The notes under the pieces: model-generated
Database searches by the model: none
What the model was told of the DNA's origin: nothing
The model's input: the letters and a program-made list of their open reading frames with translations, nothing else
Translations under genes and position numbers: made by a program
Part shown: piece by piece, positions 10,398 through 22,330 of the stretch
How the letters are laid out: each line of letters opens with the position of its first letter
How positions within the stretch are numbered: position 1 is the first letter of the stretch
Source: Annona cherimola
Taxonomy: Eukaryota > Streptophyta > Magnoliopsida > Magnoliales > Annonaceae
Assembly (NCBI GenBank): GCA_030490835.1
Contig: CM059971.1
Location: forward strand, 43,634,012-43,698,011
Length of the DNA stretch: 64,000 bases
Direction of reading: 5' to 3'

Positions 10398-13036
10398 ATA
10401 TGGGAGCTGTAAATTGAGAAGATTTTTACCACAAAATGACAAGGGCTAAGCCACATGGACGACCAAGGGTGAGGCTTAAGAGATAAAGCGATTTTTTGAG
10501 ATTTTTACATAAGATAAATATGGATTTTACTTGGACTAAGTTGAGCCATGTCAATCGAGCCATAAATTACTCAAATGAGATGGCAAGTGGGCCCCACAAA
10601 CCCAGCAAAAAATGTAAAGGGGCAGGAGCATAGGGACGTTCAACTTTGGGTAAAATCAAAGGAGAAATTTCTAAGGAGCAAGGAGGAGACGTCCACTTTG
10701 AAGGAGAAAAAAAAGGAGAAATTCCCAAGCCAAGAACACCCCAAGTATACCCAAATTCCAGCAAGGGAAAAAAGAGGAAAAACGAAGAAAAGAGGAGGAG
10801 AAGGAGAAACAAAGAGAAGGATTCAAGTTAGGAGAAGTTGGATTCAATCCAAGTGTAACTTGAATTTTGATTCATTAAAATCCAAATTCTCTACCCCTAT
10901 TTATGGGTCATAAATATGATTCATAATGAACCCCTAAAGAAAGATTAATGACACTTTTGAATTGAGTATTGATTAAGGATTGAATGACTTATATGAAATT
11001 AAGAGTTTTTGCATATCTATTGAAATTAGATGCAAATATGGGAGCAAAACCTAGAAAAAATGAGACAACAATCTAAAATATGAATGAAATAGTAAATGAA
11101 TGATTTTTAGCATGCCAATTTTTTTGATAACTCATGATAGGGTGATTAAGTAACAACCCAATTTTCAGCACAAAATGGTAAGAAAGTTATAAATTAGAAA
11201 TCCGAAAAAATCAACCTGAACAGGGTTGCACGGGTGTCAGGATGAGCTGCACTAAATGATTTTTAATAATTTTTATACAATGTATTTTGAGCTCAAACGT
11301 TTATATGATGTGGAAGACATCATGAGTAACACTAGAAAAAATAAAATTTGGTTTTTAAAAGGTATAAATATACCTACTAATTAACGTGATTTTAACTATC
11401 TGAAAATAGATGCTGCTGTCCAGCAGGGTAAAAATACCGAAATAAATATAAATACTTCATATATTGTGCTAGAAATATTTATTTTGGTTAATTTATGTAG
11501 TTATGTAGGGATGATATAAATTTCAGATTTAAATTCCCTAATTTGATTATGATTCAAAAATTAGAGAGATCAGTGTGTCTGATTTCAGCATTATGGACGA
11601 TTGAGGAATAAATAAAAATAAATGTTAAATTCCAGATTTTTGGGATGGAATTTAACTTATAATGGGATATAAATAATTATCACAAGTGATTATGAGAGTT
11701 TAACCTATTAGAGGTGGATTTTAGAAAGGATGGAACTTAGGGTTACACATATGACCCCGATTTTCATATTTTTATGATATGTATGAAACATGAATTTTGC
11801 TAATGAGTTTATGGATGATTTAGAGGGTAAATTACCCTGAAATATGTGTACTTTGGACAGCCAAAATGAATTATGGGTTGGAAAACTATATGTGTGCAAG
11901 AAAATGGAAATGTTATGAATGCAATGTCATTCTTATGTATCGGTAAAGGCAAAGAAAAAATTGAATAAAGATTAAGCCAAGCAAGGTAAGCAAGCAATTT
12001 TCTAAATACTTCTTGTTTTTGGATTTGCAAAGGTATGATTTAAATTCTTATTAATGTGTTAGAGGATGGTCATTCCTTTATCTCGTTTTGCAATGAAATG
12101 ATATTTCTCTAACTGATTTCTATAATGCTTTCTCAAGTATTCTTGGCAAATGATGATACATGAATTTGTGAATGAAAAATCATGCTAGCATGTCATGGCA
12201 AGTATTATTTTTATGAAAAGTTCATGTGCACAAGCATGAGGTCCACCTTGAAGGTAGTAAGCGGACCGGTGGCTCCCCTTGGGTGTGGCTAAGTCGCTAA
12301 GAGAAGGCCAAGTGCCAGCGATGCCTCCCTGAGTGGGAGAGAGAAATGAGCCGGATGGTTGCCTAGCTAGCTTCCGTTCAATGATGTCATGTTTTGAAAT
12401 GATGCATTGCACTGCATTGTTCATGAGATTTCTATGAAAAAGGTTTTCATCCGATTAGCAATTGATCACTTGATAAGTTTCTTCTACTAAAATGGAAGGA
12501 AATGCTTTTATGCAAAGTTTGCCTTCAAAATGAATTGCCTGAAAACTATAGCTTGCTTATTAAGTTTCGACTCATGTTTTATTTTGTTTTCCAAACCCAA
12601 AGACAAGTGAAAGAGATGACGACGCGAAAGAGCACAGGGAAGATTTCACAAATAATGACTCTTGTGATATTAAACAGGGCTACACAATGAATGAATGAAT
12701 GTTTAATGAATGGATGAGTGAATATCTAATGGAATTATGTTACATGTTAATGTTACATATTTGATGTCACAAATTGAGATGTTGAATGCAAGAATGGAAA
12801 TTCTATGATAAATAATAAAGTATTAATTGTTATACCATAAATATGTATGAATTATGTGATATGAAACGACCAAGTATATGTGTAATGCCCTATAATGAGA
12901 AATCAAATATGCATATGAGGGCCTTGCCTCCTAAGGAGTCAAGAATTCCGTCGTGTGACAAGGCAACAATCCTGATCATGTTTACCAATTGATAGATCTT
13001 GGAGTAAGGTTGTGATGCTCGGGACGAGGCGCCACA
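10398..13036 (+). mobile_element. T3: 5'-truncated T-LTR, plus strand
   Basis: It ends in GGCGCCACA at 13036 and shares with other T-LTRs the purine-rich leader (10660-10830), the AAGGTAAGCAAGCAA donor-like site at 11984, the GC-rich module (12255-12345), the TTTCGACTCATG hairpin region (12563) and the block before the terminus (GGCAACAATCCTGATCATG). Its first part resembles T8 (inverted 45600-46400) only weakly. The true LTR start is missing because T2 abuts it at 10397/10398, presumably an insertion into this LTR. No ORF is credible. Confidence 0.65.
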
Positions 13037-13348
13037 GCATATGAAAATGCCAAGATCTACAAGGAAAAAAATTAAGAAATGGCATGACAAAAAGATTTTA
13101 CCACTAAGATTCGAGCCAGGTCAAAGAGTCCTGCTTTTCAATTCAAAATTGAAATTGTTTCCATGAAAGTTCAAATCTAGATAGTCGGGACCATTTATTG
13201 TGCTAAAGGCGACTGAGCACGGAGCAGTGGAAGTACTGAATGAGGCATCTGGTAACAGTTTCGTTGTGAATGGGCAGCGTCTAAAGCATTATATGGGAGA
13301 CGATCTGCAGCGTTGCAAGGAGATGGTGGAATTGAAAGATCCCTAAAC
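13037..13348 (+). pseudogene. Athila integrase C-terminal tail (decayed)
   Basis: The last ~100 codons of an Athila-lineage Ty3/gypsy pol polyprotein. Recognisable pieces in order are ENAKIYKEK, a KWHDKK-like segment after a frameshift, FEPGQRVLLFNSKLKLFP, SGPFIVLKATEHGAVEVLNE, and NGQRLKHYMGDDLQRCKEM, with the stop at about 13346. At least one frameshift (around 13070) and stops break it. The upstream integrase is absent because T3 abuts at 13036. It lies directly ahead of the spacer leading to the 3' ORF. Confidence 0.8.
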
Positions 13349-14216
13349 AACGGGAACGTCTGGATGAGGACGTTAAACATAGCGCTGAATGGGAGGCAAC
13401 CCATTACTCATTTTTATTTTTATTTTTGTTTTTATTTTGTTTTTATGTAGGAGAATGATTTGGAGCTCAATTTCATAATGATCATGTTCGGAAGCAGCTG
13501 GGAGCAAAAATTTCAAAAAATCACTGAAGCAATCGGCGTCTAGGCGCCGCAAAATGGCGCCCCGGCACCGGGTCATGGACAGCGCGACCCGAACAACCTT
13601 ATAAGGCTCGGGTTAGGTTCTAAACCCTAACCCCGAGCCCTGGCGCCGCCCCTTTATCCCCTTTTCATCTCCAACTCTTACCAACTCCAGTCCAACTCTA
13701 TTTCATCATCAATCTCATCCCCATTCATTCTTTTCCATTTTTCATTCCATTTTCAACTTTTCCCCTTTCTTAGATCCCACTCAACTCCACCGAAAAATCA
13801 GGTTTTTTCGCACCAAATCCTTAGCCCCATTCCTAACATCCATTTCATATTCATTTTCCCTTCATTTCACCTCCTTTTCAAGCCACATTTCATCTTTTTC
13901 TTCCGGCCGGCGCCGAATTTCGACAACAACAGATCGGCGCCTAGGCACCACCATCCCGCGCCCCGGCACCAGTTCAGAAATTCGGTAGTTGCAAAATTCC
14001 AAGTTCCAAAGCTCCCGGGGTAAAATTTCTTATTGTTTGGTGTGATCTAAGTGTTTTGCAAGTTGTTTGGTGTTGGTTTACTTCAAGATTGGAGTTTGGA
14101 TTGAGATTTGGGGGTTGAACGGAGGATTTGGGTTCGGTTTGCAGTTTTTGGGGATTGCTTGTTGGAGATTGGTTGTGGATTGTTGTGTTGGTGATTAATT
14201 GATATATATTGGAGAC
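13349..14216 (+). other. Athila spacer between pol and the 3' ORF
   Basis: It holds the conserved AGCGCTGAATGGGAGGCAACCC block (13382-13403), a T-rich tract ending TTTTTATGTAGGAG (13405-13452) that resembles a splice acceptor, and GGCGCC/CTAGGCGCC palindromic words at 13535-13580 and 13935-13970. A CT-rich leader (13640-13900) follows. The same layout recurs at 54990-55681. Confidence 0.7.
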
Positions 14217-15270
14217 ATGGCCTCCTCATCCTCTGCCAAGCAAAAGAAGACTCAAGATCCAATAGAGTTTGACACCAACCGCTTTGTGTCCGCTCAAGCT
14301 TTCAAGCGGTACACGGACTTGCTGCAAAAGCGCCACCTGATTCCAGAAAGGGGAATAAAGATCGAGTCATTCTCCGACAACTTCAGCAACGCCTTGAATG
14401 TTCGAGGTTGGTAAAAGTTCTTGGCACAGCCACAACCCGCGATCGTAACGATGGTCAAGGAGTTCTATGCTAACGCCATGGAGCACGAGTAAGGCAGGGT
14501 CAAGGTTCGTGGCAAGATTGTCCCATTCCACTCCGAAGCGATCAACTCTTTCTATGAGACGCCCGCCTTTGATCTCCCAGATCAGTATGAGGCCTTTCTG
14601 GAGGGAGAAGAACGGGATATAAATGCCATTACAAGCCTCTACTGTGAACAGCCATCCACGTGGAAGTCGACAGGCGGACAACTTAGTCCTTCAAATGCGG
14701 GGACATGATCTATTATGGGAGGATGTTATTCCACATTATCTTTGCCAGACTAATCCCGTCGACCCATGTGAACGAAGTCACAATGGACAGGGCGCTCCTT
14801 CTGCATGCCATCTACAGTGGGATGATGATTGACGGGGGAGACTGATTTATCATCAGATTTGTGCTAACGCGACAGCTCCCCATGGCAGTTACTGGTTCTC
14901 ATCCCTGATAACAGGGCTCTACAAGAGGGCAGGAGTCAGATGCGAGGCGACTGAGGAGGTCTTGAACTGCCAGGCAATCATAGACGATCTGTCCTACCGC
15001 ACTCAGCCCCAAGTCTGTATCGCCACGACTCGCCTCACGACAGCACCATCAGTGGGACCATCCTCTCACCCGCTAACCACCAGCGAGAGACTGACTAACC
15101 TGGAGAACCTGATGGTGGCTCAAGCCAGGTTTTTGCAGCAGTCCAATCGGGCAATGGAGGCCCACTTTCGACGGCTGATGGAGGAGTGCCACATCGACAT
15201 GACAACTCTACCTCCATTCCCGTCGACGCCTCTCGAGTTTCTAGCATGCTTTGGACAGTCGTCCCGATAA
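14217..15270 (+). pseudogene. Athila 3' ORF, putative plant transposon protein (broken)
   Basis: The ATG at 14217 opens MASSSSAK, then a conserved start (FDTNRFVSAQAFKRY, LIPERGIKIE) and later VKEFYANAMEHE, VRGKIVPFHSEAIN, VTMDRALLLHAIYSG and a C-terminal LTNLENLMVAQARF...AMEAHFRRL segment. It resembles the "putative plant transposon protein" domain family found 3' of pol in many Athila-like elements; its function is unknown. Stops occur at 14412-14414 (likely CAA to TAA) and 14490-14492, with a frameshift near 14690 and further damage at 14830-14900. The paralogue at 59495-60523 has a single stop. Confidence 0.8.
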
Positions 15271-16518
15271 TAGGGTGGCGATAGCGAGGATGATGGTGCG
15301 ACCGAGTCCGACTCATGAGGGAGTTCCGGTCCTTTCTATTTTTTATTTTAGTTTGTATTTCTTTAATAGGTCATTTTTAGTATCATGCATTGAGGACAAT
15401 GCATCTCTCAAGTTTGGGGGGATGTATAATTCTCGGTCGTAGGTTTGTTTTCCATGTTTTGTTTAGATTGCATGTATGTCAACTTCTGCTGATGAAAGTT
15501 ATCTTGTTTCAATCCATTTTAATGAAAATATGCAAGGTTGAGAAAAATTTTGACTTGAAATTGAATTCATGAAAAATGGGCATTTTAGATTAAGGACTAT
15601 GTGTAAAAAGAAAGTTGCAAGTGACATGTGAAAGAATCAAAAGAATTTCATAGTACATTGTTCTAATCAAATTACATGTTATACATTGTTCTAATCAAAT
15701 TACATGTTATACATTGTTCTAATCTAATTACATGTTAAATTTTCAACTGAAATGATAAGAACTGAGTTAAACAAATGTGAACCACATGCTTTAAGGGAAT
15801 TAATGGATTCAGAAATGGTAACACTTCACAAAAATTCTTCTGGTATGTTCAGTATCCCTACCAAGTTATCGGAATAGTAAAAGGGGGTGATTGACCTAAG
15901 CTGAGTAACCGGGACTTGGCATCAACAAATGTCAAGGTTCGCATAAAAAAGCAAAGGAAATCATAGTAATAACGCTTAAAAAATCAAAACTCTTCTCAAA
16001 TATCCTGAAATATGGTGAGGGGAGCCAAAAAAACAGATCTCCAGATATCCTGAAATATGGTGAGGAGAGTTTTGCAATAAGTTTGGGGGGGAAGAATGTG
16101 CAGTTGGGCAAAAATGGAATCCAGTGAATGATTATAATGTTCTTTAACTAGTTAGTTCAGCTTAAACCTTGGTTCACCTATTTTGCATGGATCTTCTAAC
16201 CAGTTTAGTTTGATCAAGAGAAGGATTAGCATGATGAAATTATTACTCTGTACTAGAAAATTTTGTCATCTACATGTAACTTGGTTCGCGAATGAAAAAA
16301 TGAAAATGCATGTCCTGTTTTGTGAAATGGATGATTTTTCAAGTTTAGATTATTCTTGATCTTGTTGAATAGAGAGGTGAATTGTTAGAAGCACAATGGG
16401 AAGCAAGTTGAGTTAACAGAGTCCAACGTCATTTGTTCATTTGTTCATTCATTCATTCGTTCATTCATTGTCTTTGCATGTGTTGCTCGAGGACTAGCAA
16501 TATTTAAGTTTGGGGGCG
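15271..16518 (+). other. Athila 3' untranslated region with polypurine tract
   Basis: About 1.2 kb without a gene. It contains GCATTGAGGACAATGCA (15388-15404), three AAGTTTGGGGG polypurine runs (15409, 16081, 16505), a direct repeat of CCTGAAATATGGTGAGG (16003 and 16049), and a 31-bp block repeated three times (15651-15740). The last purine run, ending at 16518, abuts the LTR and is the functional PPT position. Confidence 0.75.
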
Positions 16519-18060
16519 TGATAACTCGTGAAAATGCAAGTTATCATGGCCCATTTCAGACCAGTTTTGCGCATTAGTCCAAGAGATTGGGTTTAGTTTG
16601 CATCCATTTAACTGATTTTTCACTCGCTTTGCATTTTAGGAGTATTACATAGTTTTTATGCATTTTTAGTTTATTTATTTAGTTCATTCATTTTTTGTAG
16701 GAAGGACGGGCAATCACAGGCGTGCAAGTGAATCAACTGCAGAACAGAGCCAAGCAAACAGGCAAGTAGGCTGGCGCTTAGGCGCCACCTTACATGCCTT
16801 AGCCAGAATGCCCAACACCTCAAACGGCAGAATGCTCTCAGTAAGTTGGCACCCAGGCACCGGCTAGCGGCGCCTACGCGCCACTTCACTAACATGCGGA
16901 CGAAGTCCAGAAGAGTTTCTAGGTCATAAAGCTTCCAGGGAGTTGGCGCCAAGGCATGAGTTTGCAAGGCATTCTGAAATGTTTCAAAGTTACACAGCAC
17001 ACAGAGAGATGGCGCCTACGCGCCACTACGCATCCGTACGCATGGGTTTCTGCACGTGTGCTGCACAAGCTAATTAGTTTAGATAAAAACCTAGGGATTC
17101 ATGCGTAGAGAGAGAGAGCCGACGGAATAGACAACCAGAGAAGGAAAAGAACCCATTTGAAGCACGGATTGAAGAGGAGATTCAACCCTGTTAGTGGAAA
17201 CTTTCGGAGATCCAATTTTCTCTTCATCTCTCTATTTCCTTTTCTCTGTTTTTCTGGATACTTACAATATGGATGTAAAGGATTTTTATGCCATGTCTTT
17301 GAGCTAAACTTCCATTAGGTAGGTAGTTAGGATGAATTGATATTTAATTATATTATTTTGGTTCTTTGAGATTCGGGAATGAATATTTGACTTCAATATG
17401 ATTGTGTGATGTGGACTTACCCTTGCATGTGTTATTTAATGTTTTTTACAATATTAGCTACCTTGTAAGATGATTCAATTGCAGGATTAATCATTGGAAA
17501 GGGAAGATCTCTGCTAGATCCATGTGTAGGGCATAGGTTTCCTCTTGGTTAAGGAGAGTTGTTTAATGGATAGGAATATACCGTCAAACCCTATGTGGTC
17601 ATGAACAAGTTATGAATCTATCAATTTCACTTTATTTAATGGCATGGAAACATAGCAATTGAATAGGGTGTAATTAGCCTTATATGTGTTGAAAGATATA
17701 TATAAGGAATATTGAACTTGGACTAGTAAATCCCAGCACAATCTAATGAAAAGGAACCAATGCGATATAGTTTAGATTCAAGGATTCCCAACTATCTATC
17801 TGTCATCCCCAATCGATAACTCCTTTCTAGTATTTCAGTTGTTTCGTGATCTCTTTTCTATTTCCCTATTGTATTTGATAGTTTTAGTTTTCAGTTTGAA
17901 ATCCCAATTCTCTACTCATTGAAAGCAACTAAACTGATTAATAATCCTAGTTAGATCATTTCCTCGTGGGAACGATACTCTACTCACTCTTTATTACTTG
18001 ATCGGCACGTATACTTGCGTTAAAACAAGCATTTTAATTAGACATATACGCAGTTTGTCA
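16519..18060 (+). mobile_element. Athila LTR with internal DNA on both sides
   Basis: TGATAACTCG at 16519 follows the PPT; GCAGTTTGTCA at 18060 precedes a PBS. It is 1542 bp and matches 49298-50869 (inverted) and 61753-63263. It contains GGCGCC-type palindromic words at 16768, 16850, 16935 and 17010, and a weak TATA-like stretch near 17080. With a PPT to its left and a PBS to its right it serves two internal regions, as expected after unequal LTR recombination. Confidence 0.85.
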
Positions 18061-18065
18061 AGTTT

Positions 18066-18083
18066 TTGGCACCATTACTGGGG
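18066..18083 (+). other. Primer binding site of Athila (Asp tRNA type)
   Basis: TGGCACCATTACTGGGGA, 5 nt after the LTR. It is a slightly decayed form of the TGGCGCC...GGGGA PBS typical of Athila/Tat elements. Confidence 0.75.
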
Positions 18084-18234
18084 ATTTGGTATAACTAATT
18101 ATTGTTAGTTTTATTACTTTCTTGTATAATTCTGTAATCATAGTTCATTTTTATAAATTCTTTTAGTTTAGAAATTTTCAGCTTGGTTCAATTGAATTGG
18201 TTTTTGCAGGGTTAATTGTTTTTGGATGCGCCGA

Positions 18235-19071
18235 TGCAGGACCGGAAAGGAGATCATTATTCCGTTTGATCCAGAGCCAGAGAGAACTTATCTGAGAAGG
18301 CGTCGTAAGAGCAGGGAAGCCAAGAGTCAACAGCATACCATGGAGCACATTGAGGATTAGGACAAGAACATTCATGCAGATCAACACAGAAACCAAAGGG
18401 TTGAGGTTCCAATTCATCCACCACAAGATGATTTGGACCAACCTATTTGGGATCTCATTGCGCTGGGGCAAAATGCAATTCAGACTAGCATTGCACCTCC
18501 TCCTGTTGACACCAACAACTTCGAGATTAAACCGGTGGTTTTCCAAATGCTCCAATCAATTGGGCAGTTTGGAGGATTGTCATCTGATGATCCATACCGC
18601 CATCTGCGGAATTTTCTGCAGATCATGAACACATTCAAGCAGAATGGAGTCTTCGACGAACCAATGAGGCTACGAACTTTCCCGTTTTTACTGAGGGATA
18701 GAGCTTCGAAGTGGCTGGATTCTTTGCCCCCGAACTCTGTTAATATGTGGAATGACTTGACTTAGAAGTTCCTGGAGAAATATTTTTCGCCTGCCAAGTT
18801 AGCCAAACTCATAATGGACATAGTCTCATTCAAACAACACAGAGAATAAACTCTATCAGAGGCGTGGGATCGGTTCAAAGACTTGCTTCGGAAATGCCTA
18901 CATCATGGAATTCATCCATGGGTTCAAATCCATATTTTCTATAATGGTCTCCAGGATTCCACTTGTCACATGGTTAATTCATCATCAAATGGTTCCCTGC
19001 TAAGGAAAAGCTACCAAGAATCGTACGCCCTGCTAGAGAATATGACAACCAACACCTATCAACTGTCATCT
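18235..19071 (+). pseudogene. Athila gag, N-terminal and central part
   Basis: The frame starts near RTGKEIIIPFDPEPERTYLRRR and continues through DQPIWDLIALGQ, a central retrotransposon-gag segment (FGGLSSDDPYRHLRNFLQI, FLLRDRASKWLDSLPP), KFLEKYFSPAKLAKL, EAWDRFKDLLRKCLHHG and SYALLENMTTNTYQ. Stops at 18358, 18763 and 18847 sit where CAG or CAA would be expected. Gag forms the virus-like particle. The gene is split at 19071 by solo LTR T4 and resumes at 21338. Confidence 0.82.
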
Positions 19072-21332
19072 TGTGATATCCCGATCTTAGACACGTGTAT
19101 GAAATCCTAGGGTTATAAATCCTAGATAATATATTAATAAAATATATATTCATAAGTATGAAAATATGTGGAAATAGAGGTTAAAATAATTAATTATGAA
19201 ATTCGGATGAATAGTGCACGTGAATAGTAAACATGGGATTAAGGAATATGTTAAGTTAATCACTTTGGATTAACTTAATCATAAAAGATGAAAAAGGAAG
19301 CATCCCACTAAAGGAAAAAAGTGTTTTTTGTATTAAAATAATAATTTTCAGATTTTTTTGGATTTTAGTGAATAAAATGAAGAAAAAATCATATCTTGCA
19401 ATCCGGACGTCGGATTGAGATGAAAATTTTTATGGATGACAAAAATATGATGATGAACATGATGAGTGGTCCAAGATTGATCAAAAATCACAAATCAAGG
19501 GTCAAGATGAAACGTCAAAAGGAGATAAAAAAAGTAGCTTAATTTTCCATTAATGCTACTTTTGACTTTTTATTAAATTAAATAATTTAAAAAATAATAA
19601 ATAATAAATGAACAGCAGAAATTGTAGGGGATGCTTGGGAATATTTGACCAAATCAATGGTCCATGATCATCATCATCCAAAATCAACGGTTAGGATTTA
19701 TTTAGCTTAAATTAAATAATTTTAAAAATCAAAAACTAAATTAAAAAATAGGGCTGCATAGGGTGGGCTGGAGCAGGCATAGGGTGGCTGCTCTTGGCTC
19801 AATGTACCTTTTAAATTTATAAAAAATACATTTTATAATTTAATACCTCATGCAAGGGGGGTAAATTCCAATTTGATGAAAAATCAAAGTATAAATAGGG
19901 GGCAGGGGTGAACGTCCAAGGCACTTCATCCCAGCTCCATTTGATCATTTTTCACCGCCACCACGTTTTAGCCTTGAGGAGAAAGAAGAAGAGAAAATTA
20001 GAGAGAGAAAGTGTGAGAAAAAGAAGGATATCTTCACTTCGGGTAAGTGATTTCTTCCTAAATTTATTTTGGGTGTTAAGTAAGGTAAAACCATGCTTAT
20101 ATAATGCCTAAGCATGAGAAAATAAGTAAAGTTATAATGCTTAATTGGAATTATGCCGAAACATCGAAAATTTGGAGCAAAAATGGAGCATTCAGGAAGA
20201 TAGCATATGATATGTGAAAATAATGCTCCAAATTTGATAAATGATTATTTGAGATGTATTAATATGATAAATATGATGTTGGAATGATGATATATTAATT
20301 TCATGATTTTTGGAATTAAGGATTATGCTTAAGTGAATTTATGTTGATTTTAGTAAATGGAGAAAATGATTTATTTAGCCAACTAAATGATGATAAATTC
20401 AAAATGTATGAAAATTTTCATGATATAATAAGCATAAGCTAGGTCAGGGTATTTTTTATTTTTGGAAAAAATATAAATTTTTGGAACCCATGAACAGTAA
20501 GTCAAAAGTCATGCATGTAGGAACCATGTAGGCGTCAAGAGGAAGAGAGGTTCCCCTTGATGAGGCCAAGTCGGAGACAACCGGCGTATTGGACCATGCT
20601 ATGTGAGATGTTCCCTGGGCTAGTGTACCCGCACACGAAGGTTTATATCAAGAGTGGAAATGAAGCATTTGCACATCAAATGTTTATGAAATGATTTTTA
20701 TGAAAAGGTTTCTATTCCATTGATAGTTGATCACTTGCTAAGTGTCTCCTATCGAATGTAGAGAAATGCATTTATGAATGGTTTTCATGAATGGTTTATG
20801 AAAGGTTTCCAAAAATAGTTTATGAAAAGGTTTCTATTCCGTTGGTAGTTGATCACTTAGTAAGTGTCTTCTATCAAATGGAGAGGAATGCATTTAAACT
20901 AAAAAATACTTGGTTATTGAGTTTCGACTCATGTTTTGTTTTCCCAACCTCAGACAGGTGTAGGGAAAGCCAAGAGATGAAGGGCGTGTGTTGCTAAAGG
21001 AAAAGAGGAATCTACAAAGGTTAGTAGATTTTTGTATGAATAGATTCCCTAATGGGATATGATGAGAAATGACATAGATTGTATGAAATTATGAAGTTAT
21101 GAATAATATAACAAATTGATGATTTATGATGATATGGATGAGTCCATTATGAATGACGATGAGTATATGTTTATGTGATGAAAGAAAAGAAAAAGAAAGA
21201 AATGAAAAAAAATTGGACGAGATCCAATTAAGAACCCGCCGTGTGATCAGGGCAATAATCATGAGTCACGTTTACCAATCGACAAGATCTTGGAGTAAGG
21301 ACTATTTGGACGCCTCGGTTCAGGGCACCACA
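19072..21332 (+). mobile_element. T4: solo T-LTR inside Athila gag
   Basis: Starts TGTGATATCCC and ends GGCACCACA. The flanks CATCT (19067-19071) and TATCG (21333-21337) look like a 5-bp duplication with one change in each, since the gag reading resumes across it. Features: TATAAATAG at 19890, donor-like GGTAAGTGA at 20046, GC-rich module 20535-20600, hairpin TGAGT-TTCG-ACTCA at 20918-20931, acceptor-like CAG at 20951-20953. It is shorter than T5 because the AACAGT array is nearly gone. Confidence 0.85.
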
Positions 21333-21337
21333 TATCG

Positions 21338-21718
21338 AATAAAAGCCGAAGTGGGGGTCTACTCTAATTGGACGCTGTCTCATCTATAAAGGCCCACATC
21401 GATGCTCTATCCAGGCAGATTCAGAACCTATCCAGACCTACCAATGTCAATGTAGTAGGGGCATCTACACCAAAGTAGTCGTCAACAGCAGAATATTGCA
21501 TGTGGTGTGGAGAATTCGACCATCCCAGTGATCAATGTGTCTCTAATCTAGAGTCCAATAATTACGTGGGAAATTTTTGGAGAAATCTAGCGAACCCATA
21601 TGCAAACAACTACAATCTAGGTTGGAGGAATCATCCAAATTTCCCATGGAATAACCAGATGAGGTCGAATCAGCCACCCGGATTCTCACAGCAACAACCA
21701 GCAAGACCAGTTCAACTT
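21338..21718 (+). pseudogene. Athila gag, C-terminal part with zinc knuckle
   Basis: Gag continues after T4: an IKAEVGVYS segment, then a CX2CX4HX4C knuckle (CMWCGEFDHPSDQC, 21497-21538), then NPYANNYNLGWRNHPNFPW, a hallmark of Athila gag, and a Gln/Pro-rich tail. The knuckle would bind element RNA. One in-frame stop occurs near 21478. Copia-1 interrupts the gene at 21719. Confidence 0.82.
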
Positions 21719-21892
21719 TATTGGAATCAATGTCAAATTAAGCACAATCTGCGTTTTGACGATTAACAACTCAATTTGAGAATGTTTTGGGTACTAATAT
21801 GATTTGTTGAAATTGTTTAAAGGTTAGAAAATTAAAATTCAGAACATGACAGACCAAGTCGCAAAGCCAAGTCGACTCAGCTATCAACTTGA

Positions 21893-22330
21893 GTGAAGTC
21901 GATACCCAAGTCGACCTCAGGATCGACTTGGAAAGAGCAAAACCTTCTAGTGCTGAAATTTGGAATCAAGACAAGTGAAGTGCAGTCCAAGTCGACTCCA
22001 ACTGTGACTTGGGTGAAGTCGCAGACCTAAGTCGACTCCACTATCGACTTCAGATGCTCAAAACTTCCAGTGTTGAAATTGAAAATCAAGATAAGTGAAG
22101 TCGTAGTCCAAGTCAACTCCATCTGTGACTTGGGTGAAGTCGCAGACCCAAGTCGACCTCACCATCAACATCAGATGCTAAGACCTTCCAGTGCTAAATT
22201 CGGGAACCAAGACAGGCGAAGTCACAACTAAAGTCGACTCCATGTGCAACTTGGGTGAAGTCGCATCCCTAGGTCGACTCCACATGCGACTTGAAGTGAA
22301 GTTGGAACCCAAGTCGACCCAAATATTCGA
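21893..22330 (+). repeat. GTCGAC-rich ~120-bp tandem repeats in copia LTR
   Basis: Units start GTGAAGTCG near 21976, 22097 and 22217, each with AAGTCGACTCC and a GACTTGGGTGAAGTCGCA half. The same array is in copia-2 (39973, 40095, 40215). A shorter related block lies just upstream of the TATA box (22570-22740). Confidence 0.8.

Noticed and set aside
10575..10913. Lys/Glu-rich frame of 112 codons
   Set aside because: It is the translation of a purine-rich leader in T3, not a protein-coding gene.
10397..11045. AATATGGGAGC at 10397 and 11036 as a target duplication
   Set aside because: The two copies do not bound an element with LTR or TIR ends, and T3 homology runs through the second copy.
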